From Castellaniella defragrans (GTDB taxonomy: Bacteria > Pseudomonadota > Gammaproteobacteria > Burkholderiales > Burkholderiaceae_B): a stretch of 64,000 nucleotides of DNA. Positions 8,784-17,939 of the stretch are shown in pieces. A model generated the notes under the pieces. That model ran no database searches, was not told the DNA's origin, and saw only the letters and a list, made by a program, of their open reading frames with translations. The stretch spans positions 140,305 to 204,304 of the forward strand of contig NZ_JACHIB010000006.1 of assembly GCF_014203015.1 (NCBI RefSeq), read 5' to 3'. A program made the position numbers and the translations under genes. Position 1 is the stretch's first letter. Each line of letters starts with the position of its first letter.

Positions 8784-10079
8784 GTGCCGCCTCCCCGCCT
8801 GCTGGGCCAAGCCGCCCTGTCCATGCTCGACCAGGCCTGCCTCAGCGCCCTGAACCTCGCGCTGGGCCTGATCCTCATCCGCCTGGTCAGCAAGGACGCC
8901 TACGGCGTGTACTCGCAGATCTTCGCCGCGGGGCTGTTCGCCACCAGCATGCTCGAAGCACTGGTGTCCAATCCCATGGTCAACCTGGCCTCGGGGCGCT
9001 CGGGCGCGCGGCTGGGCGGCCTGATCGAGAACATGGGCCGCTACCAGGGGCGCATCAGCACCGGGCTGGCCGTGATCCTGGGCGCGCTGTGCGCCGGGTG
9101 GTCGGCCGCGGCCGCGGACCAGGCCCACCCGCTGCTGCTGGGCCTGGCCTTCGGCCTGTTCGTCAAGGCCAATGCGCTGCGCGAATACGCCCGCAGCGTG
9201 GCCTTCCTGGATTTCAAGCCGGTCCGGGTGCTGCGCATCGACCTGCTCTACGCCGCCTGCGTCCTGCTGGGCACCCTGCTGCTGGCCCGCTTCGACCGGC
9301 TCGGCCTCGAAGCCCTGTTCCTGGTCTTCGCCCTGGCCAACGTCCTGGCCCATGTCCTGGCGGACGTCCTCGCCCCCGGGCCGGCCCGCGCCCCGGCCCC
9401 GCCCGGGCGGGGCGGCGCATGGATCGGGCGGTCCCGCCCCGCCCGGGCGGATTACGCCGAGACCGTCGGCCAGGCCTGGAAACGCGGCCGCCTGGGCGTC
9501 CCGGGCGCCGGGCTGGCCTGGGGGGTCAACTACAGCTACCTGTACCTGGCGGCCCTGTGGCTGGGGCCGCAGGCGCCCGCCGAACTGACGGCCTCGCGCC
9601 TGCTGCTGATGCCCATTTCCCTGTGCGTGGTCGCCTGGTCCCGCGTCGCCCGGCCCCGCATCGGCCAGCTGCTCGCCCAGCCGGACGCGGGGCGCATCCA
9701 CCGCCTGCTGCTGCGTTCGGTGGCCGCGCTCGTCGCGCTGGCGCTGCTCTACATCGCCCTGCTGCAAGGGCTGTTCCCCTGGCTGCAGGTGCATGTGCTG
9801 GCCGGCAAGTACGACACGGTGCAGCCACTGCTGCTGTGGTGGGGCCTATACTTCGTCGTCTACACGGCCCGGTGGGTCGGCACCATGGCGCTGATGGGCC
9901 AGGATGCGTACGGCTACATGCTGATCGAATCCATCCTCAGCTTCATCGCCATCTTCGTCGCCCTCAAGGTGGCCGTGGACCGCCATGGCCTGCCCGGCGC
10001 CATCATCGCGCTGATCGCCGTCGAACTCTTCAGCCTGGCCATGACGTGGGGCAGGTATTGGTACCAGAACCGGTCATGA
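8784..10079 (+). CDS. Wzx-like polysaccharide flippase (MOP superfamily)
   Basis: This 431-residue integral membrane protein has an amino-terminal pattern typical of Wzx/RfbX flippases (LSALNLALGLILIRLVSKDAYGVYSQIF) and repeated hydrophobic segments to the end, about 10-12 helices. The family moves undecaprenyl-linked repeat units from the inner to the outer leaflet of the inner membrane. A cytoplasmic Pro/Ala/Arg-rich loop lies near residues 190-230. The start is GTG with AGGAA 5-9 bp upstream; an ATG two bases earlier is out of frame. The gene overlaps the next one by ATGA. Together with the Wzy-like and Wzz-like genes it defines the locus as Wzx/Wzy-dependent. Confidence 0.85.
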   Translation: MPPPRLLGQAALSMLDQACLSALNLALGLILIRLVSKDAYGVYSQIFAAGLFATSMLEALVSNPMVNLASGRSGARLGGLIENMGRYQGRISTGLAVILGALCAGWSAAAADQAHPLLLGLAFGLFVKANALREYARSVAFLDFKPVRVLRIDLLYAACVLLGTLLLARFDRLGLEALFLVFALANVLAHVLADVLAPGPARAPAPPGRGGAWIGRSRPARADYAETVGQAWKRGRLGVPGAGLAWGVNYSYLYLAALWLGPQAPAELTASRLLLMPISLCVVAWSRVARPRIGQLLAQPDAGRIHRLLLRSVAALVALALLYIALLQGLFPWLQVHVLAGKYDTVQPLLLWWGLYFVVYTARWVGTMALMGQDAYGYMLIESILSFIAIFVALKVAVDRHGLPGAIIALIAVELFSLAMTWGRYWYQNRS

Positions 10080-11299
10080 ATCCCGATCCGTCCCCTCTCC
10101 GCGACACGGCCTCGCGCAGCCTGCCCGGGCTGCGGATCGCGCTGCACGCGGATCTGGCGCCCCTGGAGTCCGCCTGGCGGGCCCTGCTGCCCCGATGCGA
10201 CTGCTCCGCATTCCAGACCTGGGCCTGGAACCGCGCCTGGCAGGACTGCATCGGCGAGGCCCAGGGCGTGCGGCCCCGCATCCTCCTGCTGCGCGACGCC
10301 GACGGACGGGTGCTGGGACTCTTTCCCCTGGGGCTCTACCGCCGCGGCGGCCTGCGGGTGCTGGCCTTCCTGGGCGACGTGGTGTCCGACTATCGCATGC
10401 CCCTGCTGGCGCGCGACTGGATCGCGGGCGTCCCGGCCGGCGCCTTCGCCGGCCTGTGGCGCGAATGCCTGGCCCTGATCGCCGAGGCCGACGTGGTGCT
10501 GCTGGAGCGCATGCCGGCCGGATTCGACGGGCGGCCCAATCCGATGGCCGCCCTGGCGGGCGCCGAGCACGTGGAAAACGCCTGGCTGGCCCGGCTGCCC
10601 GCCAGCGCCGAAGCGTACCGGGCGCAGCGCTCCAGGAAGATGCTGGCCGACAACCGGCGCAACATGCGCAGGCTGCAGGACCAGGGCGCCTGCAGCCACA
10701 CGCCGGCGCACGCGCCCGATGCCGCCGATGCCGTCCTGGCCGAACTGTTCCGGCAGAAATCCCGCCGCTGGCGCGAAACCGGCAGCCGCGACCTGTTCGC
10801 CGACCCCGCCTACCGGGCTTTCTACGGCACCCTGACGCGCGACGAGCTGGCCGGCGGCCTGGTGAGCCTGTGCAGCCTGCGGGCCGGCCGGGCGCTGGTC
10901 GCCACGCACTGGGGACTGGCGTTCCGGGGCCGCTATTACTGGATCCTGCCCGGCTACACCGGCGGCGAGCTGGCCCGCTATTCCCCCGGCCGCCTGCTGC
11001 TGCAGGCCCAGATCGAATGGGCCATCGGGCAGGGCTTCGAGGTCTTCGACCTGACCGTGGGCGAAGAAGCCTACAAGAAAGCCTGGGCCGGCGACAGCCT
11101 GCCCCTGTACCGCTGGCGCCAGGCCCGCACGTTCAAGGGGCATCTCTTTCTGTGCGCCGGCCGCCTGAAGGAGGCGGCCCGCAACATCCGCTGGCTGCGC
11201 CGCGGCATCCGGCGGCTCAGGCAGCTCAGGCGGTTCAAGCAGATCGAGCAGATCGAGCAGCTCAGACACATCCAGCGCCCCGGAGGCCCCCATGACTGA
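10076..11299 (+). CDS. CelD/FemAB-like GNAT acyltransferase
   Basis: This 407-residue protein belongs to the CelD/BcsL group of GNAT-fold transferases often found in exopolysaccharide loci. Visible marks are the early FQTWAWNRAWQ region, the acyl-CoA-side segment HWGLAFRGRYYWILPGYTGG, and the carboxy-terminal block FEVFDLTVGEEAYKKAWAG. It probably acylates (perhaps acetylates) a sugar or lipid-linked intermediate in the cytoplasm; donor and target are unknown. The Arg-rich tail ends in a short repeated QIEQIEQL stretch encoded by a 9-bp direct repeat (about 11240-11262). It overlaps the preceding stop by 4 bp and the next start by 8 bp, which suggests translational coupling. Confidence 0.75.
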   Translation: MNPDPSPLRDTASRSLPGLRIALHADLAPLESAWRALLPRCDCSAFQTWAWNRAWQDCIGEAQGVRPRILLLRDADGRVLGLFPLGLYRRGGLRVLAFLGDVVSDYRMPLLARDWIAGVPAGAFAGLWRECLALIAEADVVLLERMPAGFDGRPNPMAALAGAEHVENAWLARLPASAEAYRAQRSRKMLADNRRNMRRLQDQGACSHTPAHAPDAADAVLAELFRQKSRRWRETGSRDLFADPAYRAFYGTLTRDELAGGLVSLCSLRAGRALVATHWGLAFRGRYYWILPGYTGGELARYSPGRLLLQAQIEWAIGQGFEVFDLTVGEEAYKKAWAGDSLPLYRWRQARTFKGHLFLCAGRLKEAARNIRWLRRGIRRLRQLRRFKQIEQIEQLRHIQRPGGPHD

Positions 11300-12230
11300 C
11301 CCACGCGCGGCGGACATCAGCCTGTGCATCTGCACTTTCCGCCGCCCCGCCCGGATCGACGCCCTGCTGCACGCGCTGTACCGCCAGACCGCCCTGCGGC
11401 GGGTGCGGGAGATCATCGTGGTGGACAACGACCCCGGCCGCTCGGCCGCGCCCGTCCTCGAACGGCATGCGGCGTCCTGCCCCGTGCCGCTGGTGGCCGC
11501 CCACTGCCCCGAACCGAACATCTCCCTGGCGCGCAACACCGCCATCCGCCAGGCGTCGGGCGACTGGATCGCCATCATCGACGACGACGAGACCCCGGTG
11601 GCCGGATGGCTGCAGCACCTGATCGAACTGGCGCAGGCGCAGGCCGCCGACGGGGTCTTCGGGCCGGTCGTGCCGGTGTATCCGGACGCGACGCCCGCCT
11701 GGATCATCGAAGGCCGCTACTTCGAGCGCCGCCGCCTGCCCACCGGCGCCCTCGTCCCCCGGACCGACGTCCGCAGCGGCAACGTGCTGCTGCGCCGCAG
11801 CCTGCTGCTGCAGGAGCCCGGCCCCTTCGATCCCGCCTTCGGCCTCACCGGGGGGAGCGACACCCTGCTCTTCTGCCGCCTGCTCGACCGGCGGGCCCGC
11901 TTCCTGTGGTGCGACGAGGCCGTGGTCCACGAGCCGGTCGAGCCGGGCCGGGCCACGCTGCGCTGGCTGCTGAAACGCGCCTATCGCGGCGGCCAGAGCT
12001 TCATCCGCGTCAGCGCGCTGACCACGCCGGGCTGGCGCAAGCCGCTGCGGCTGGCCTGGCTGCTGGGGCGCGCGGCGCTGCAGCTGCCGGTGGCCCTGGT
12101 CCTGGCCCTGGGCTGCTGGCCCTGGAACCCCGTCCGGGCCATCCACTACCTGCGGCTGGCCAGCGCGCAATGCGGCAAACTCGGCGCAGCCGTGGGGCTG
12201 CACTATCAGGAATACCGACCAAGGACATGA
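11292..12230 (+). CDS. Family 2 glycosyltransferase
   Basis: This 312-residue GT-A enzyme has [18 protein letters not shown] at the amino terminus, IIVVDNDPG for nucleotide binding, the DxD-like [10 protein letters not shown] and an acceptor-side [12 protein letters not shown] hydrophobic segment near residues 250-275 probably anchors it to the inner membrane. It starts 8 bp inside the preceding acyltransferase gene and ends at the first base of the dehydrogenase start codon. It should add one residue of the repeat unit; donor sugar is not predictable, though the adjacent UDP-sugar dehydrogenase makes a uronic acid donor plausible. Confidence 0.85.
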   Translation: MTDPRAADISLCICTFRRPARIDALLHALYRQTALRRVREIIVVDNDPGRSAAPVLERHAASCPVPLVAAHCPEPNISLARNTAIRQASGDWIAIIDDDETPVAGWLQHLIELAQAQAADGVFGPVVPVYPDATPAWIIEGRYFERRRLPTGALVPRTDVRSGNVLLRRSLLLQEPGPFDPAFGLTGGSDTLLFCRLLDRRARFLWCDEAVVHEPVEPGRATLRWLLKRAYRGGQSFIRVSALTTPGWRKPLRLAWLLGRAALQLPVALVLALGCWPWNPVRAIHYLRLASAQCGKLGAAVGLHYQEYRPRT

Positions 12231-13396
12231 TGAAAATCGCCATCGCCGGCACCGGCTACGTGGGGCTCTCGAACGCCATCCTGCTCGCCCAGCACCACCG
12301 GGTCGTGGCCCTGGACATCCGCGCGGACCGGGTCGAGAGCATCAACGCCCGCCGCTCGCCCCTGCACGACCCCGAGATCGAGGCCTACCTGAGCGAGCGC
12401 CCGCTGGACCTGAGCGCGACGCTGGACAGGCAGGCCGCCTACCGGGACGCCGACTTCGTCCTCATCGCCACGCCCACCGACTACGATCCGCGCACCAGCC
12501 GCTTCGACACCGGCAGCGTCGAAGCGGTCATCCGGGACGTGATGGCGATCAACCCGCAGGCCGTGATGGTGATCAAGTCCACCGTGCCGGTCGGCTTCAC
12601 CGCCCGCACCCGCCGCGCCCTGGGCACCGACCGCCTGATCTTCTCGCCCGAGTTCCTGCGCGAAGGCCGGGCCCTCTACGACAACCTGCACCCCTCGCGC
12701 ATCATCGTGGGCGAGCGCTCCGACCGGGCGCGCCGGTTCGCCGGGCTGCTGCAGCAGGGCGCGATCCGCCAGGACATCCCCGTGCTGCTGACGGACTCGA
12801 CCGAGGCCGAAGCCATCAAGCTGTTCGCCAACACCTACCTCGCCATGCGGGTGGCCTATTTCAACGAACTGGACAGCTATGCCCAGACCTTCGGGCTGGA
12901 CACCCGCCAGATCATCGACGGGGTCTGCCTCGACCCGCGCATCGGCAGCCACTACAACAATCCCTCGTTCGGCTATGGCGGCTACTGCCTGCCCAAGGAC
13001 ACCAAGCAGCTGCTGGCCAACTACAGCGAAGTGCCCAGCAACCTGATCCAGGCCATCGTCGACGCCAACCGGACGCGCAAGGATTTCATCGCCGAATCCA
13101 TCCTCGCGCGCAAGCCGAAAGTGGCCGGCATCTACCGCCTGGTCATGAAGAGCGGCTCGGACAACTTCCGCGCCTCGGCGGTCCAGGGGGTCATGAAGCG
13201 CCTCAAGGGCAAGGGCATCGAGGTCATCGTCTACGAACCCACGCTGGAGGAAGACACCTTCTACGGCTCGCGCGTGATCCGCGACCTGCAGGCCTTCAAG
13301 GCCGAAAGCGACGTGATCGTCGCCAACCGCATCACGGCGGAAATCCGCGACGCCGCCGAGCGGATCTATTCCCGCGACCTCTTCGGCAGCGACTGA
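12230..13396 (+). CDS. ugd: UDP-glucose 6-dehydrogenase family nucleotide-sugar dehydrogenase
   Basis: The 388-residue product has the amino-terminal NAD-binding motif GTGYVG, the FSPEFLREG segment, a central dimer helix, and the active-site Cys253 in [13 protein letters not shown]. It should oxidise a UDP-hexose to the UDP-uronic acid with two NAD molecules, supplying an acidic sugar for the polymer. The compact length and the segment [14 protein letters not shown] fit the short Ugd type of enteric capsule loci. The start is ATG 12230 rather than the adjacent ATG 12227 because the AAGGA at 12221-12225 is then better spaced. Specificity for glucose over GlcNAc or ManNAc is inferred. Confidence 0.85.
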   Translation: MKIAIAGTGYVGLSNAILLAQHHRVVALDIRADRVESINARRSPLHDPEIEAYLSERPLDLSATLDRQAAYRDADFVLIATPTDYDPRTSRFDTGSVEAVIRDVMAINPQAVMVIKSTVPVGFTARTRRALGTDRLIFSPEFLREGRALYDNLHPSRIIVGERSDRARRFAGLLQQGAIRQDIPVLLTDSTEAEAIKLFANTYLAMRVAYFNELDSYAQTFGLDTRQIIDGVCLDPRIGSHYNNPSFGYGGYCLPKDTKQLLANYSEVPSNLIQAIVDANRTRKDFIAESILARKPKVAGIYRLVMKSGSDNFRASAVQGVMKRLKGKGIEVIVYEPTLEEDTFYGSRVIRDLQAFKAESDVIVANRITAEIRDAAERIYSRDLFGSD

Positions 13397-13452
13397 GCCG
13401 GCGCGCCGGGCGCCAATGCTAAGATGGGCCCGCACGTCCACCCCCCTCCCGA

Positions 13453-14256
13453 ATGCCCATGCCGCGCGACTCCCGACCCGCAATCCCCACCCGGCCGATC
13501 TTCGGCCTGGAGATCATGGCGGTGCGCTTCGACGAGGCCGTCCAGGCGATCGCCCAGGCCTGCCGCCGGCTGGACGCCGGCGCGGCGCGGGTCGTCGTCA
13601 CCCCCAACACGGACCACATCGTCAAGCTCGAACGGCGGCCCGGATTCAAGCGGGACTACGCCCGGGCCGACTTCATCTTCGCCGACGGCATGCCCCTGGT
13701 CTGGGCCAGCCGCCTGCTGGGGCAGCCGCTGCCCGAGCGGGTCACCGGCGCGGATCTGTTTCCGGCCCTGTGCCGCCAGGCGGCCGCGGAACGCTGGCGC
13801 GTCATGCTGATCGGCGGCCAGCCCGGTGCCGAGGATGCGCTGGCCGGCGGCTTCCAGCGGCATTTCCCCGGGCTCGACATCCGCATCGTCAGCCCCTCCA
13901 TGGGCTTCGACCCGCTGGGCGAGGAAGGCCGGGGGATCGCCCGCCAGGTGCGCGAACGCGCGCCCCACCTGGTCTTCGTCTGCCTGGGCCTGCCCAAGCA
14001 GGAACAATGGGCCCTGCATCACGCCCCCAACCTGCCGGGCGGCGTGCTGCTGTGCGTGGGCGCGGCCATGGAATTCGCCCTGGGCCTGAAATCGCGCGCG
14101 CCCCTCTGGATGCGCCGCCTGGGCCTGGAATGGCTCTGGCGCCTGCTCTCCGACCCGGCCCGCCTGTGGCGCCGCTACCTGATCGACGACCCCTATTTCC
14201 TGGTGATCTGCTGGCGGCAGTGGCGCCGCCTGCGCGCCGGCCGGAGGGACCCATGA
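13453..14256 (+). CDS. WecG/TagA/CpsF-family glycosyltransferase (GT26)
   Basis: This 267-residue protein shows the full set of GT26 marks: TPNTDHIVKLERRPGF, the strand ADFIFADGMPLVWAS, ERVTGADLFPALC, the nucleotide-binding MLIGGQPG and LGLPKQEQW near the end. Relatives transfer ManNAc, ManNAcA or glucosyl-type residues to undecaprenyl-linked sugars on the cytoplasmic face. In exopolysaccharide loci such as eps of Methylobacillus a homologue has a similar place. A weak TAAGAT lies at 13420-13425 in the 56-bp gap before it. The stop overlaps the start of the outer-membrane protein gene by 4 bp. Confidence 0.88.
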   Translation: MPMPRDSRPAIPTRPIFGLEIMAVRFDEAVQAIAQACRRLDAGAARVVVTPNTDHIVKLERRPGFKRDYARADFIFADGMPLVWASRLLGQPLPERVTGADLFPALCRQAAAERWRVMLIGGQPGAEDALAGGFQRHFPGLDIRIVSPSMGFDPLGEEGRGIARQVRERAPHLVFVCLGLPKQEQWALHHAPNLPGGVLLCVGAAMEFALGLKSRAPLWMRRLGLEWLWRLLSDPARLWRRYLIDDPYFLVICWRQWRRLRAGRRDP

Positions 14257-15530
14257 GCCCGGCGGGCGTGCGCCGTCTCCCCGCCCTGCTCCTGCTGCTG
14301 GCGTGCTCGCCGTCCGCACCCGCCCAGGTCCTCTTTCCCAAGGCCCTGGACTACACCCTGCGCGCGCAAAGCAGCGTCCAGACCAACAGCAACCCCGCCA
14401 AGCTCGCCAGCAACGGCCCGCAGGCGGGATCGGGCGCCACCCTGGTCAACACCATCGGGCTGGCGGCCCGCATCCCGCTGCTGTCGGACGACACCCGCCT
14501 GGATATCGCGGGCGTCACGGGCGACGCCCGCTTCACCGACCAGCCCCGGCTGGACTACCAGCCGCGGATGCTGAACGCGGCCCTGCACTGGCGCGCCGGC
14601 CGGCTGCTGGCGGGCCGGCTGGGCTACCAATACCGGCGCACGCGCTACGACGCCAACCGCATCTGGCCCGACAGCGATACGGTGGACGACCGCGGCCTGG
14701 ACGCGGAAATCGGCCTGCGGCCGTCGGAAGACCTGACCCTGCCGGTGCTGCGCGTCTTCGACCAGAAGGCACGCTACGAAACGACGGGCAACCGGACGCT
14801 CTTCGACCGGAATACGCGCGGCTGGGAAATTTCGGCCCGCTACCAGCGGACGACCGGCACCACCGCCGCCCTCGGCTTCCGGCAGGCGGACACCCGCTAT
14901 CCCCTGCGCTACCAGCTGGAGCGCAGCGGCCTGGACGACGAGTACCGGGACCGCGAACTGTACGCCGAGACCAACTGGCAGTACAGCGTCAAGACGGGCG
15001 TGTACGCCCGCCTGGGCCTGCTGCAGCGCGACTACGCCCATTATCCCGAGCGCAATACCCGCCTGCTGACGCTGGATGCCCAGGTCACCTGGCAATACTC
15101 GCCCAAGACCTACCTGCACCTGAAGACATGGCAGCACCCGTACAGCGACGACCAGGATCCCGACATCCTGTATTCGATCCGGCGCGGGATCGGCCTGAGC
15201 GTCCGCTGGCGGCCCACCGTGAAGACGAGCCTGAGCCTGCTGGCCGACTACGAGCGGCAGAACGACAAGAGCCTGACGGGCAACGATGTCCTGAACCATC
15301 GCACGCAGTACGGCTCGCGCCTGAGCTGGCAGGTGAATCCGAACCTCAGCCTGAGCCTGGACGGCTTTCGCGTCGACCTGGACAGCGACGCCCCCTGGAA
15401 CCGCTATCGGCAGAACGTGGTGCGCTTCGGCATCAATCTCACCACCGGCAGCGGCAACCCCGAGGTGGAGCGGATGTTCAGCCCCGCCGAATGCCGCTGG
15501 ACCTACGTGGAATCCGAGCTCTGCCCTTAG
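14253..15530 (+). CDS. epsL: EpsL-like outer-membrane beta-barrel of the exopolysaccharide locus
   Basis: This 425-residue protein has a short signal peptide (PALLLLLACSPSAPAQ, which may also be read as a lipoprotein-like sequence around Cys). The rest is rich in alternating aromatic and polar residues: many Tyr-Arg-Arg, Trp-Arg and Gln-Tyr strands, as in YLHLKTWQHPYSDD. This is the pattern of a beta-barrel such as EpsL, encoded in many beta- and gammaproteobacterial exopolysaccharide operons. A role in outer-membrane passage or assembly of the polymer is inferred. It is the last gene of the plus-strand run, and only 40 bp separate it from the convergent export protein gene. Confidence 0.7.
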   Translation: MSPAGVRRLPALLLLLACSPSAPAQVLFPKALDYTLRAQSSVQTNSNPAKLASNGPQAGSGATLVNTIGLAARIPLLSDDTRLDIAGVTGDARFTDQPRLDYQPRMLNAALHWRAGRLLAGRLGYQYRRTRYDANRIWPDSDTVDDRGLDAEIGLRPSEDLTLPVLRVFDQKARYETTGNRTLFDRNTRGWEISARYQRTTGTTAALGFRQADTRYPLRYQLERSGLDDEYRDRELYAETNWQYSVKTGVYARLGLLQRDYAHYPERNTRLLTLDAQVTWQYSPKTYLHLKTWQHPYSDDQDPDILYSIRRGIGLSVRWRPTVKTSLSLLADYERQNDKSLTGNDVLNHRTQYGSRLSWQVNPNLSLSLDGFRVDLDSDAPWNRYRQNVVRFGINLTTGSGNPEVERMFSPAECRWTYVESELCP

Positions 15531-15570
15531 GGCCCGTTCCTTGGCACCCGTCCGGAGCGCCGGCGTTCAT

Positions 15571-16464
15571 TCAGAACCAGCGCTCGTCCACGTGGATCAC
15601 GTCGCCCGGCAGCACCGGGTCGCCCATGTCCACCTTGAAAGTATCCAGTTTGCCGGACTTTTCGTCGTTGCGGCTGATGGAGATGCGGCTGTCCGAGGCC
15701 CGCGGGTTGAGCCCCCCCGCCAGGGAAACGGCGCGCATGACGTTCATGTCCTTTTCCATGGGATAGGCGCCGGGATGGCCGACTTCGCCGTAGACGAAGA
15801 AACGCGGCGCCAGCGGCACGTACACCACGTCGCCGGGCTGGAGCTGGAGATCCTGCACCGCGGGGGACGGCACCGTGCGGCTGCCCAGCGCCACCTCGAT
15901 CCGCTGGCGCTCGGCGCCGGGGGCGGCCGGCTGGCGCATGACCACCAGGGTTTCCGCCGCGTCGTTCCTGAGCCCGCCGGCCTGCGCCAGCAATTCGAGC
16001 AGCGACAGGTGCCCCTCGATGGCGTAGCGCCCGGCACGCTCGACCTGCCCCAGCACCGATACCACCCGGCTGCGGACCTGGGCCACCTCGATGGAGACCT
16101 GGGGATCGCGCAGGAAGCCGCCGTCGCGCAGGCCTTTTTCGATGCGGCGGGCGACGGCGGAAGGCGACTGGCCGTCCACCCGCAGCACGCCCAGGAAGGG
16201 CACCGTGATCTCGCCGTCCTGCGTGACGGTGATGCGGGAGGTGAGGTCGGGCTGGCCGTAGACCAGCAGCTGCAGCACGTCGCCCGGGCCGATGGTGCTC
16301 ACGGCGGCGCCGTTGAGCGGCGCGGCGACGGTCGCGGCCTGCGTCAGGGCGGGCGGCGCCTGCACCGTCGCGGGCGGCACCACGGCCTGGGCGAATGCGC
16401 CCCAGCACGCCATGGACAGGAACAGGCCCAGGAACTTCCGCAACGCCCCATGCATCGGCAACAC
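15571..16464 (-). CDS. epsE: Wza/EpsE-like polysaccharide export protein
   Basis: This protein of about 297 residues has a signal peptide (KFLGLFLSMACWGAFAQA), then the Poly_export domain (GPGDVLQLLVYGQPDL...GEITVPFLGVLRVDG) and SLBB-type repeats (VSVLGQVERAGRYAI, FVYGEVGHPGAYPM). Homologues form the outer-membrane pore of Wzx/Wzy systems. The Cys in the signal region is not in a good lipobox, so a soluble or barrel-partner form is possible. I chose GTG 16464 because GGAG lies 6 bp upstream; ATG 16455 is the alternative, with poorer spacing. It runs opposite to the rest of the locus, downstream of the cellulose genes, and has its own -10-like element. Confidence 0.85.
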   Translation of the reverse strand: MLPMHGALRKFLGLFLSMACWGAFAQAVVPPATVQAPPALTQAATVAAPLNGAAVSTIGPGDVLQLLVYGQPDLTSRITVTQDGEITVPFLGVLRVDGQSPSAVARRIEKGLRDGGFLRDPQVSIEVAQVRSRVVSVLGQVERAGRYAIEGHLSLLELLAQAGGLRNDAAETLVVMRQPAAPGAERQRIEVALGSRTVPSPAVQDLQLQPGDVVYVPLAPRFFVYGEVGHPGAYPMEKDMNVMRAVSLAGGLNPRASDSRISISRNDEKSGKLDTFKVDMGDPVLPGDVIHVDERWF

Positions 16465-16612
16465 GTGATTCTCCGCCAGTGCGGGTCGGCGAGGCGACCC
16501 TGGATCAGATCCGGCGTCTCCGGCAGGCATCGAAGCCCCACCCCGTGCGCGAAAGTGTCCGCGCGGGCGCGCGGCCGCAAGCCTCCGGCCGGGAAGACGC
16601 GCGCAATCCGAA

Positions 16613-16618
16613 ATTATA
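16613..16618 (-). promoter_or_regulatory. putative -10 element for the epsE-like gene
   Basis: TATAAT on the minus strand lies in the 265-bp gap between the wssI-like stop and the epsE-like start; transcription would begin near 16606 with a leader of about 140 nt. No convincing -35 is seen. Nothing else is evident in the gap. Confidence 0.3.
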
Positions 16619-16729
16619 AGACATGCGCCACGGCGGCCCCGGCCGCACGCGGCCCGCGGCCGGGCCGGATCGCTCCCGCACCGGCGCGCAGGCGCACGGC
16701 CCTTCCGGCCTGCGCGGGACGGGGCCCGG

Positions 16730-17926
16730 TCATCCGCCGGGTCCGCGCGGGACCGGATCCTCCATCCAGGCCCGCTCCGCGGGCGCCACGGGCATTTGCA
16801 GCACCCGTTCGGGGATTTCCCAGATCACCAGTTTCGGCGGCGTCTGGCGAAACGACGGGCTGGCGAAATACTGCTGCGCGGACCCCCAGAAATCGCCGCC
16901 GTCGCGCGCGAAGCTGGGCACGACGGCCTGCAGGCCGTTTTCGAGGAACGGCGTGAAATTGGACGTCCGCGAGAACGAGGTGCCCAGCAGCGCCAGGGTC
17001 GGATTGCCGGCGTCGCCGAACAGGTCGTCGGCCGAATCGGCGCTGGCCGAGGGCTCGGCGGCCGCGGTCAACGTGGTCGTCCGGACCCGGTCGGGGGCCG
17101 GCTTCCAGCGCGCCGGCAGCCAGTCGATGCCCGCCAGGCGGACGAGATCGCCTTCGCGCTCGTGCTCCGGCCCAGCGCTCAGCGTGAAATGGCGCGGCGG
17201 GGCCGCCGCCACGCCGGTGCGGCGCACGGCCTGGGCCACGGCCTCGGCCGCCAGGCGGGCGCCGTGCTCGGACCAGTGGGTGTCGGTACGCAGGAACGGC
17301 GGCTGCCCCGCGCGGGCGGCCTGGTCGAGCACCGGGAAGAGATCGACCAGCGGCACCTGCCGCTGCCGCAGGCCGGCCATCCAGTCGTCGAGCCGCCCGG
17401 CGCTGGACACGGGCCGGTACAGATCGCACAGCTGCGCCCGCTCGACCCGGCTCTTGTCGGGCACGACGGCCACCAGCAGCCCGATCCCCTGGCGGCTCAG
17501 ACGGTCGCGCACCCGCGCGACCGCGTCGAGGCGCGCGGCCGCGTCGGCCCGGGCGTGCGGATGCACGGCCAGTTCGTCGACCAGGAACAGCCAGCCGGGG
17601 CAGCCCTGCCGCACCCGGGGCCCCAGACTGCCGGTCAGCAGCCAGCCGGCGCCCCGTTCGGCATCGGCCAGGGCGGTGGGAAAGGCACCGCGCGCGAGCT
17701 GCCCCGCCAGGTACTGCGCCGTGCCGCCGTCGGCGAAGCGCTCGAAGGTCCGCTGGGCGGGCGGCACGGCGATCCGGCCGTCGCCCCAGTCGCGCAGGGC
17801 CGAAAGGGCCGCCAGCACGAGCACGGCCAGAAAGACCGCCCCGGCCGCCTGGCGCGCCAGGCGGGGCGGCTTTTCCGCGTACAGGTAGCCGCCAAGCGGG
17901 TCTCGATCCGGTGCCGGTGCGTTCAT
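16730..17926 (-). CDS. wssI: AlgJ/AlgX/WssI-like cellulose O-acetylation protein
   Basis: This 398-residue protein is anchored by one helix near residues 27-45, with the rest periplasmic. It has the SGNH-like acetyltransferase signature of AlgJ/AlgX: VVPDKSRVE, the DxHW motif TDTHWSEHG (Asp215, His217) and the catalytic Ser in LLGTSFSRTSNF (Ser317). Homologues take acetyl groups from the membrane protein AlgI and place them on the polymer. Here the partner is the MBOAT gene 13 bp upstream, so O-acetylation of cellulose, as in the Pseudomonas wss operon, is inferred. The start has GAGAGC just upstream. It is the last gene of the cellulose operon. Confidence 0.85.
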   Translation of the reverse strand: MNAPAPDRDPLGGYLYAEKPPRLARQAAGAVFLAVLVLAALSALRDWGDGRIAVPPAQRTFERFADGGTAQYLAGQLARGAFPTALADAERGAGWLLTGSLGPRVRQGCPGWLFLVDELAVHPHARADAAARLDAVARVRDRLSRQGIGLLVAVVPDKSRVERAQLCDLYRPVSSAGRLDDWMAGLRQRQVPLVDLFPVLDQAARAGQPPFLRTDTHWSEHGARLAAEAVAQAVRRTGVAAAPPRHFTLSAGPEHEREGDLVRLAGIDWLPARWKPAPDRVRTTTLTAAAEPSASADSADDLFGDAGNPTLALLGTSFSRTSNFTPFLENGLQAVVPSFARDGGDFWGSAQQYFASPSFRQTPPKLVIWEIPERVLQMPVAPAERAWMEDPVPRGPGG

Positions 17927-17939
17927 GTCGCTCTCCCGC